Below, in pieces: positions 48,808 through 54,758 of a stretch of 54,758 nt of DNA. Source of the stretch: Tritonibacter litoralis (lineage in GTDB: Bacteria; Pseudomonadota; Alphaproteobacteria; Rhodobacterales; Rhodobacteraceae); contig NZ_WIBF01000016.1 in NCBI RefSeq assembly GCF_009496005.1, forward strand, positions 1 through 54,758, in the 5' to 3' direction. The notes under the pieces were generated by a model. The model ran no database searches and had not been told where the DNA came from. It saw only the letters and a list, made by a program, of their open reading frames with translations. Positions within the stretch are counted from its first letter, which is position 1. Each line of letters opens with the position of its first letter. The position numbers and the translations under genes are program-made.

Positions 48808-50960
48808 TCGAAGTGCAAACATCATATCCTGAGCCCGATTTCGAGAATCGATCCTACTGGCCGGTCCTGACGCATGCGCCGCTCCGTGCCGGATATGACC
48901 GGCGGGCGCTCTCGCGATACGATGACGAGCACTGGGATCTGAGCCCGGCGGTGTTCCGGGAGAATGCGCGGCGATGCCATTGCACCGTCAGGTTCGACAC
49001 GCTGCCAGACCCGGCGATGGCTGCAGCTATGCGGGCATATCTCCATGCACGGCTCAACATCCGCATTCCAGGCTGGGCACCTCCCCTGCCACCCGCGAGT
49101 ATCCGGCAGGCTTTCAATCACTTACGGCCATTCTTCGAGTTTGTTCATGATGAAGTGGGCGCGGTCGATCTTGCCGGAGTCGATCAGGCGCTGCTGGATC
49201 GATACGCAAAATCCGTCATGACCTCGAAGGCACGGCAGCCGGCGGTTAACGCCCTGCTGCTCAAGCCGATCTGGCATCTGCATCATTATCGCATGCACCT
49301 TCCCGGCGGCGGTCTGCAATTCGAGCCCTGGCCAGGGCAGAGTTCTGCGTCCGTCGTGGGGTATTCTTCGAAATCGCAGGAGAACCGGACGGCCCGCATT
49401 CCAGAGCCGATCCTGATGCCTCTATTGAACTGGGCGTTCAAATACGTGCAGGTATTCGCGGGCGACATCTTCGCTGCGCGTGCCGAGTTGTCTGCAATAG
49501 CAGACCGTGCCGAGCGTCTTGTAAAGACGGATCGGGATCGCCCCCGGAAAGATGCACTTGCTTTGCGCTACGCCCGGATTGAGCGCTGGCTCGCAGCAAG
49601 AGCGCGGGAAGGCCGCGGGGTGCCGATCTGGGCGCAGCCGACGAACGGAGCGACGCGCGACAGTGCGGACAGCCCACCGATTAACTGGCATCTGCTGAAT
49701 CTTGTTGCGGGTGTTGATGTGCGGATGAGCCCCGGAAGCCATCTCAGGATGCGGAAATCTGCGAGGCAGATGGTCGAACGCCACATGGCTGAACACGGGG
49801 TCGAACGGGGCGGCTTCGACACGCCCGTCTCTTGCGACCCGGATACCGAACGGCCGTGGCGTTCGGGCTTCGATCATCTGGCGGTGAAGCGCGAAGAGCG
49901 TATGTTGCAGGCAGCGGGATACATCCTCTGCGCCTATCTGACCGGCATGCGCGATTGCGAAGTCCAGGCGATGCGCCCCGGCTGTCTGGACATCAAGCGC
50001 AGCGAGGACGGGCTAATCGAGCGATACCGGGTGCGCTCGACGGCGTACAAATGGAAGCGCGCGGCGGGGGTTCCGGCAGATTGGATCACGATAGAGCCAG
50101 TCGCCGAGGTGATCGGTGTCCTCGAACGGCTCTCGAAGGACGCCTGCGTCGCGCACGGCATCGACACGCTCTGGCCCGTTCTCGACGTGAAGGCTGCGGG
50201 CAAGACCCATCTGTCGACGGAGATCGTGCGCTCCCTCAACGCTTTCCGAGACCATATCAATGCCGAATTGGCGAGTAACGATCCGGTCGAGTCGATCCCG
50301 ACGACGCACATGGACAAGGTGTTCAAGATCACCACCCGCCAGTTTCGCCGCACTCTCGCGTGGCACATCGCCAACCGGCCCTTTGGCACGATCGCTGGCA
50401 TGATCCAGTACAAGCACGCCTCGGTCGCCGCCTTCGAAGGATATGCGGGATCGAGCCCGTCCGGATTTATGCGACAGGTCGATCAAGAGCATCGGTACGG
50501 CCAACTGGATGACATCCTGGAATATTTCGACGCACACCGGGTCGGTGACACGTTCGGTGGCCCGGCGGCGGCCCGTCTGACGGTCTCGTTCGAGGAAACA
50601 GTCAACGAACTTGACTCGCTTCCCGCGCGTATCGCCGATCGGGGACGGCTGCGGACGATGCTGGGCGATCTTGCCCGCACGTTTCACATTGGCGTTTTGG
50701 CAGATTGTTTCTTCGATCCCACGATGGCCCTTTGTCTCAAGGCGGCCACCGACCAGAGCAAGCCGCAAACTGCGCTCTGCCAGCCGACAAAGTGTCCCAA
50801 CGCCTGTATCCGGGCCCGGCATCTTCCGGCTTGGAAGAGGGCGGAGGCTGACGCCAAACTACTTCTGAAAGAGAAGCGATTATCGGGCGCACAGCGATCC
50901 GCGTTAAAGGCAGAGCGGGAGCGTATTCGCGATGTGATCAGGGAGTTTTCGGAGCAATGA
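48804..50960 (+). CDS. tyrosine recombinase 3 of the trio, 718 residues, with Cys-rich tail
   Basis: A very long recombinase. Catalytic candidates are Arg383 (LTGMRDCEV), Arg515-Arg516 (RQFRRTLAWH), a KHAS in place of GHxS, and Tyr547 (FEGYAG). The tail from residue 635 has a Cys cluster (ADCFFDP, ALCLK, LCQPTKCPNACIRARH), another probable zinc-binding region, followed by a charged helix (KLLLKEKRLSGAQRSALKAE). Tn554 TnpC is only about 125 residues, so this trio differs from that model. Downstream lie 105 bases without features. Confidence 0.82.
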   Translation: MIEVQTSYPEPDFENRSYWPVLTHAPLRAGYDRRALSRYDDEHWDLSPAVFRENARRCHCTVRFDTLPDPAMAAAMRAYLHARLNIRIPGWAPPLPPASIRQAFNHLRPFFEFVHDEVGAVDLAGVDQALLDRYAKSVMTSKARQPAVNALLLKPIWHLHHYRMHLPGGGLQFEPWPGQSSASVVGYSSKSQENRTARIPEPILMPLLNWAFKYVQVFAGDIFAARAELSAIADRAERLVKTDRDRPRKDALALRYARIERWLAARAREGRGVPIWAQPTNGATRDSADSPPINWHLLNLVAGVDVRMSPGSHLRMRKSARQMVERHMAEHGVERGGFDTPVSCDPDTERPWRSGFDHLAVKREERMLQAAGYILCAYLTGMRDCEVQAMRPGCLDIKRSEDGLIERYRVRSTAYKWKRAAGVPADWITIEPVAEVIGVLERLSKDACVAHGIDTLWPVLDVKAAGKTHLSTEIVRSLNAFRDHINAELASNDPVESIPTTHMDKVFKITTRQFRRTLAWHIANRPFGTIAGMIQYKHASVAAFEGYAGSSPSGFMRQVDQEHRYGQLDDILEYFDAHRVGDTFGGPAAARLTVSFEETVNELDSLPARIADRGRLRTMLGDLARTFHIGVLADCFFDPTMALCLKAATDQSKPQTALCQPTKCPNACIRARHLPAWKRAEADAKLLLKEKRLSGAQRSALKAERERIRDVIREFSEQ

Positions 50961-51065
50961 GAGTTTTCATGTACGTTGGCTAACCGGCCGTTCGCCAGGG
51001 CGGTCACGAACTCCCGCACTGCGGGACGAAACGGACTTTCCCAAACGGTTTTCCAATGGCTGCAT

Positions 51066-51971
51066 TCAGAAATCACGACCTCTGTGAAATCTACTAACGA
51101 TGTACCGAGAAACCGCTAACACTTCTGGCCTGCGCAGCTTGGAAACTGGCACAACCAGTGAAACCGGAATTGGATCGATCTTCCAACTGGGCAGTAGTTC
51201 AACGACGCTTCCATCATCCATATCTTTCTGTACAATAGCCTTGGCCAGCACTGCGGCCCCCAAACCAGAGCGAACAGCGGAAACGCACAATTCATAACTG
51301 TTCACCCGCAATACAGGGTTGGTGACACTCTGCTTTGTTGACTTGCCATTGTTTCGGAGCACCCATTCAGGGTTTTCTTGTGAGCGCAGAATAAGTGGGA
51401 CACCAGATAAGCCGCTCGGGTCGGTGGGTACTTTTGCATCACGCAGAAAGTCTCTGTGCAAACATAACACGCGTTCCAATGGTGCAAGCGGGTAAACTTT
51501 TACACCATCGGTATCCACGGTTCCCACCCTGATACGAAGGTCGACCGCTTCGGCGCGCTGATCTACAATGTGATCACCTCCAACCAGATCGATACGAACC
51601 AATGGAAGGTTTTCACGCAAGCTTGGAAGCAACGGCATGATGAATTCAGACAGGTAAAGGTTAGAACCAGAAAGACACACCACTCCCTGAGGGACTGCAC
51701 TTTGAAGTTCGTGTTCCACTTCTCCCCTAGCGAGTTGTAGTGCATCCACGGCCTTCACGCAGAGATCGAATACTCTTTTACCCGCGGGCGTCAGCTCAAT
51801 CGCACGCGTATTGCGCTTCAAGAGCACAGCGTCGAGATCATTCTCAATTTCTGCAATTTTTTGACTGACATTTGACTTGGAAAGCCGAAGCGCCGCCGCC
51901 GCCGCTGTCATCGAGCCTTGCCGGACGACCTCAACGAGAACTTCAGCTTGAGCGTAGAATCTACTGTTCAT
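51066..51971 (-). CDS. LysR-family transcriptional regulator (element cargo)
   Basis: A 301-residue regulator with an N-terminal winged helix (GSMTAAAAALRLSKSNVSQKIAEIEND) and a periplasmic-binding-type effector domain. I chose the ATG at 51971. It is divergent from the small ABM-like gene and tag across 100 bases, so it probably controls them. The DNA from here to 52940 is visibly poorer in G+C than the recombinase genes, consistent with a different origin. Its inducer is unknown. Confidence 0.87.
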   Translation of the reverse strand: MNSRFYAQAEVLVEVVRQGSMTAAAAALRLSKSNVSQKIAEIENDLDAVLLKRNTRAIELTPAGKRVFDLCVKAVDALQLARGEVEHELQSAVPQGVVCLSGSNLYLSEFIMPLLPSLRENLPLVRIDLVGGDHIVDQRAEAVDLRIRVGTVDTDGVKVYPLAPLERVLCLHRDFLRDAKVPTDPSGLSGVPLILRSQENPEWVLRNNGKSTKQSVTNPVLRVNSYELCVSAVRSGLGAAVLAKAIVQKDMDDGSVVELLPSWKIDPIPVSLVVPVSKLRRPEVLAVSRYIVSRFHRGRDF

Positions 51972-52071
51972 GTTTCGCGACAATGGTTCAGAAATTATCT
52001 CTAATCAAGAACATCTAGAAAAGCTAAGAAGCGGTGACCTTGGGCAAACAAACATATGAAGGGACGCGATA

Positions 52072-52377
52072 ATGGAGAGCAAACACGTTGTCGAAGTTGT
52101 AAAATGGAAGGCAAAGCCAACAGTTTCAAATGATGAAATGGTCTCTGCCGTAAACGGCATTTTGTCCGACCTTGAAACACTCCCCGGCTTCATCAGCCAG
52201 ACATTGTACATTGATGATGAGGGGTATTGGGTTGACCTCTATCACTGGGAGACACACGAACAGGGTGTTGCATCCAATGATCTGATGGCCGCGCGCCCGT
52301 CCTTTCTGGCCCTGACGGAACTGATCGATCCCACCAGCGTTTCCATCGAGTTCCTTTCCCTGCCAGAGAGTGCATAA
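52072..52377 (+). CDS. small dimeric alpha-beta-barrel-like (ABM-type) protein
   Basis: A 101-residue protein (VEVVKWKAKPTVSNDEMVSA, LPGFISQTLYIDDEGYWVD, then YHWETHEQGVASNDLM) with the pattern of antibiotic-biosynthesis-monooxygenase-like ferredoxin folds. Such proteins are haem-independent monooxygenases or act on small ligands. AAGGGA precedes the ATG. Its stop overlaps the tag start by one base (TAATG), so the two are co-translated. Substrate unknown. Confidence 0.6.
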   Translation: MESKHVVEVVKWKAKPTVSNDEMVSAVNGILSDLETLPGFISQTLYIDDEGYWVDLYHWETHEQGVASNDLMAARPSFLALTELIDPTSVSIEFLSLPESA

Positions 52378-52940
52378 TGGCAGAGGATACAAAAAACACT
52401 ATCGTGCGATGCGATTGGGTCAGCACTGAACAGATTGAGGTTGATTATCACGATACTGAGTGGGGCGTACCTGTCAGAGACAGCCGCGCCCTGTGGGAAA
52501 TGCTCGTTCTTGAAGGATTTCAGGCGGGTCTTAGTTGGATTACGATTCTGAAGAAGCGTGAGAATTTTCGAGAGGCGTTTTGCCAATTTGATCCAGAGGT
52601 CATTGCGTCGTGGGGAGACGTTGAAATTGAACGCCTGCTGACAAACGATGGGATAGTGAGACACCGTGGGAAAATTGCCGCCACGATAGGCAATGCCCGC
52701 GCCTACCTTCAGATCGAAGATTTTTCCCAATGGTGCTGGAATTATGTAGAGGGAGAACCCTTGATCAGTTCCTGGGACCGAACCCAGGACATACCGACAT
52801 CAACGCCTCTCTCTACACGCATTTCCAAAGACCTGAAAACCAAAGGCTTCCGGTTTTGCGGGCCAACCATTGTCTATGCTTGGATGCAGGCAGTCGGCAT
52901 CGTGAATGACCATCTGAATACATGTGACCTTCGAGATTGA
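52377..52940 (+). CDS. tag: DNA-3-methyladenine glycosylase I
   Basis: Removes 3-methyladenine from alkylated DNA. The 187-residue product has the Tag family start RCDWVSTEQIEVDYHDTEWG, the GFQAGLSWITILKKRENFR helix with catalytic-region residues, and the C-terminal KGFRFCGPTIVYAWMQAVG with zinc-binding His/Cys (NDHLNTC). It is the clearest cargo of the element and may confer alkylation tolerance together with the LysR regulator. Confidence 0.92.
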   Translation: MAEDTKNTIVRCDWVSTEQIEVDYHDTEWGVPVRDSRALWEMLVLEGFQAGLSWITILKKRENFREAFCQFDPEVIASWGDVEIERLLTNDGIVRHRGKIAATIGNARAYLQIEDFSQWCWNYVEGEPLISSWDRTQDIPTSTPLSTRISKDLKTKGFRFCGPTIVYAWMQAVGIVNDHLNTCDLRD

Positions 52941-53005
52941 GCGCGTGAAGCCGACTTCCATGTAAACCGCAGCATTTGGAACTTTGGGCTCTTTCCGGGC
53001 ATTAG

Positions 53006-53030
53006 CCGCAGCTCGCACGAATGTCTGCGG
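53006..53030. repeat. hairpin near the right end of the element
   Basis: CCGCAG and CTGCGG pair across a 13-base loop, 27 bases inside the right terminal repeat. No T run follows. It may be a recombinase arm site or part of a structured end; the 130 bases after tag hold no gene. Confidence 0.45.
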
Positions 53031-53056
53031 TCACTGACAAGGCATATTTCGAGCTT

Positions 53057-53070
53057 GACTGTCAGGATAA
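53057..53070 (-). repeat. right terminal inverted repeat of the element
   Basis: Read on the minus strand TTATCCTGACAGTC, one mismatch to the left end at 45451. The flank GTCGCA follows at 53071-53076. Confidence 0.85.
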
Positions 53071-53286
53071 GTCGCAGAGCTGACCTCGGTGTTCCTTGGC
53101 CAGATGCTCGGATTCACAGCGCATACGCTCGAGATGAACGCAGCGTATCTCTACAACTGGCTACGGGTTCTGCGCTCTGACAAGGGCGCGATCTTCAAGC
53201 ACGCCGCTGATGCGCAGCGTGCCTGCGACTACCTGATCGCGCGGTCGGAGGCGGGTAGGGCAGGGGAGGCCAACCGGGCCGCTTGA
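53071..53286 (+). pseudogene. ardC: ArdC-like antirestriction protein, 3' fragment
   Basis: Encodes VAELTSVFLGQMLGFTAHTL and onward to YLIARSEAGRAGEANRAA, the C-terminal end of ArdC-type proteins, in the frame that continues the 5' fragment once the element is removed. A GTG at 53089 could start a short peptide, but this is a gene fragment rather than a gene. No frame damage is seen within it, so the insertion looks recent. Confidence 0.9.
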
Positions 53287-53356
53287 GGGGACACGCGCCG
53301 GTAAAGGAAAAGTGGGCTTTGGGAAGGGTGTTTCAAACCTCTCAAAGGATAAACCC

Positions 53357-53746
53357 ATGACCACCACCGCACAGCCTCAGATAGACCGCCCCGACAGCGT
53401 TGTTATTGCCGCCCAGAATGACGCCTTCCGCAAGCTGGCTTGCCTCGGAGTGGCACCTGCGCAGCCGATCCAGGGCCGCATGCATGTCACCCGCTCGATT
53501 ATGGAGGCTGGTGACGGCTTCATGGCCGAGGCGGTGAAGGCCACGGGCATGTTCGAGACCTTCGAGCCCGAGAATGATCCCGAAGGATGGCATGATTTCG
53601 GGGCGGTCGAGATCCGGGGCGAGACCGTGTTCTGGAAAATCGATCTCTACGAGGCGGATTCCGACTTCCGCTACGGGGCCGAGGCCCCGGACAATTCTAC
53701 CACCACCATGCGTGTGCTGACCATCATGATGGCGCGCGACTGGTAG
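53357..53746 (+). CDS. DUF3768 domain protein
   Basis: A 129-residue protein of the DUF3768 family common on alphaproteobacterial plasmids: NDAFRKLACLGV near the start, GRMHVTRSIMEAG, the acidic ENDPEGWHDFGAVEI and KIDLYEADSDFRYGAEAP. The ATG at 53357 has AAAGGA upstream; the frame opens earlier but without a better start. It lies 70 bases after the ardC 3' fragment and probably belongs to the same leading-region operon. Function unknown. Confidence 0.8.
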   Translation: MTTTAQPQIDRPDSVVIAAQNDAFRKLACLGVAPAQPIQGRMHVTRSIMEAGDGFMAEAVKATGMFETFEPENDPEGWHDFGAVEIRGETVFWKIDLYEADSDFRYGAEAPDNSTTTMRVLTIMMARDW

Positions 53747-53962
53747 GCGAGGGGTAGCCTCAAGACCTATTTCTCAGCCTCCTAAGGCCCGCTGCCCACT
53801 CAAAAGGCAAAGATGCCGTAATGGGGCTTTCGGCGAATCGAGCACGTTTCGCTTGTTTGTCAGCATGATCTGAAGTGCCGTTGCCCTTGATGCGCCTGCA
53901 GCGCGTCTACGAGGTCGTATGTTTCCATGCGCCTCAATTCCTAAGAATAGAAGGGCAACGAC
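53747..53962. other. gap holding the undetermined left end of an IS110-family element
   Basis: About 216 bases between the DUF3768 stop and the transposase ATG. The left end of the IS must lie here or within the flank, but IS110 elements often lack terminal inverted repeats and the right end is outside the window, so I cannot place it. The variable left sequence is where IS110-type bridge RNA may be encoded. Confidence 0.4.
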
Positions 53963-54758
53963 ATGAATGTATTTATCGGATTGGATGTATCTCTGGCAAG
54001 CACTGCGATTTGTGTGCTGGGGCCACAGGGGAGGATCGTTGAAGAATTACAGGCGGAGAGCGAGCCTGAGGCATTGGTACGTGCAATAGCGTCATTGTCA
54101 TATTCGATCGATGCGATCGGGCTCGAAGCCGGACCTTTGTCCCAATGGCTGAGCAAGGGAATGGAAGAAGCTGGCTTTGACGTGGTCATGATGGAAACAC
54201 GATTGGTGAAGGCAGCCTTGAAAGCCATGCCGATCAAGACCGATAGGCGCGATGCCCAGGGCATTGCGCGCTTGCTTCAAATGGGATGGTACAGGCCCGT
54301 GCACCGCAAATCTGTGTCCTCCCAGGAAATCCGCGCGTTGCTGACGGCGCGCAAGTCAGTTCAGCAGGCCATCATCAACCTTGAGCTTTCGATGCGGGGT
54401 GTTCTGCGAAACTTTGGCATGAAGCTGGGGCATGTCACCCGGATTAGGTACGAGGCCCGGGTGAGGGAACTGGTTGAGCAGAATGAAATCCTGTCGGCGT
54501 CGACTGAGGCTCTTCTGCGCGCGCGTTCCCAGTTGCGCGCCGAGTTGGCTGACTTGGATGCCAAAATCGCGGGTCTGGCAAAACACGACGATGTTTGCCG
54601 TTTGATGATAACGATGCCAGGTGTCGGTCCGATCGTCGCCCTGACAGTCAAATCTGCGATTGATGATCCGACCCGCTTTGCGCGGTCGAAGGATGTCGGA
54701 CCGTGGGCGGGGCTTACGCCAAGGCGCACGCAATCCGGAGAGATGGACATCGTTGGAC
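53963..54758 (+). CDS. IS110-family transposase, partial (runs off the window)
   Basis: The open frame from the ATG at 53963, with AGAAGGG upstream, continues to the window edge for 265 codons without a stop. The N-terminal DEDD RuvC-like domain shows FIGLDVSLAS, IGLEAGPLSQW and MPIKTDRRDAQGIARLL. A coiled region follows, then the start of the Tnp-20 domain (MPGVGPIVALTVKSAIDDP, WAGLTPRRTQSGE). The catalytic Ser region lies beyond the edge. It should move a small element using a bridge RNA. Confidence 0.9.
   Translation, partial: MNVFIGLDVSLASTAICVLGPQGRIVEELQAESEPEALVRAIASLSYSIDAIGLEAGPLSQWLSKGMEEAGFDVVMMETRLVKAALKAMPIKTDRRDAQGIARLLQMGWYRPVHRKSVSSQEIRALLTARKSVQQAIINLELSMRGVLRNFGMKLGHVTRIRYEARVRELVEQNEILSASTEALLRARSQLRAELADLDAKIAGLAKHDDVCRLMITMPGVGPIVALTVKSAIDDPTRFARSKDVGPWAGLTPRRTQSGEMDIVG

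Larger units (their letters stand above)
45451..53070 (+). mobile_element. 7.6-kb three-recombinase element inserted in ardC
   Basis: Ends are TTATCTTGACAGTC on the left and TTATCCTGACAGTC, inverted, on the right (13 of 14 match). Flanks are GTCGCG on the left and GTCGCA on the right. Removing 45451-53070 plus one flank rejoins ardC in frame (312 residues), so the limits are exact to within the repeated GTCGC. Contents are three overlapping tyrosine recombinase genes, then LysR, a small ABM-like protein and Tag glycosylase. The layout recalls Tn554 and recombinase-in-trio elements, but all three recombinases are large. The one-base flank difference fits a coupling-sequence mechanism. Confidence 0.9.

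Noticed and set aside
45445-53076. GTCGC flanks as an ordinary transposase target-site duplication
   Set aside because: No DDE transposase gene lies inside the element, and the sixth flank base differs between the two sides; a tyrosine-recombinase coupling sequence explains this better, though a 5-base duplication cannot be fully excluded.
53089-53286. Stand-alone 65-residue gene
   Set aside because: It is the 3' end of ardC; the frame continues left to 53071 and joins the 5' fragment when the element is removed.
1-54758. CRISPR arrays, rRNA or tRNA genes
   Set aside because: No regularly spaced repeats with spacers and no tRNA or rRNA signature seen on either strand by eye.

Overview
The window looks like part of a large plasmid or chromid of a Rhodobacterales-type alphaproteobacterium. 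The support is a complete repABC module with three identical parS palindromes and an antisense control RNA, a mostly G+C-rich sequence, and gene types common in that order (phaC, a MaoC-Pta fusion, ScsB, DUF411, DUF3768, a resolvase, an IS110 element). No rRNA, tRNA or CRISPR array was seen.

Region 1 (755-12434) is metabolic. A minus-strand operon runs phaC, fabI, an unknown 85-residue protein, a MaoC-Pta fusion and ackA, with an FNR-type box upstream of phaC. Divergent from it is an HlyD / RbbA-type / ABC-2 exporter operon, followed by a small lipoprotein, what looks like an acetate kinase tail remnant, and a GNAT protein.

Region 2 (12940-36578) is a heavy-metal and periplasmic redox island. 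It holds a PbrR/CadR-like MerR regulator with an operon for a CDF exporter, a transglutaminase-fold protein and an ICMT-like methyltransferase. It also holds DsbB, DsbA, rhodanese and ScsB; a glutaredoxin-MauE fusion; a DUF305 protein; CopA with a frameshifted CueR; CopZ; a multicopper oxidase / CopC / CopD operon with two cytochromes c, a ScsC/DsbA protein and an L,D-transpeptidase; a two-component system; TVP38 and DUF411 proteins; and a short Crp/Fnr regulator next to a His-rich secreted protein. Two operator sets tie it together: MerR-type promoters with 19-bp spacers, and a direct repeat (TGT, 10-bp period, one half always TGTATC) in four separate intergenic regions, probably the box of the local response regulator.

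Region 3 (36761-43864) is the plasmid core: serine recombinase, decayed PIN toxin remnant, repA, repB, ctRNA, repC, and a Fic protein with inverted repeats over its promoter.

Region 4 (44051-54758) resembles a plasmid leading region (hairpins, an unknown gene, ardC, DUF3768) invaded by mobile DNA. A 7620-bp element at 45451-53070 splits ardC. It carries three overlapping tyrosine recombinase genes and a lower-G+C cargo (LysR regulator, small ABM-like protein, Tag DNA glycosylase). It ends in 13/14-matching inverted repeats flanked by GTCGCG and GTCGCA, and removing it with one flank restores ardC in frame at 312 residues. The window ends inside an IS110-family transposase gene.
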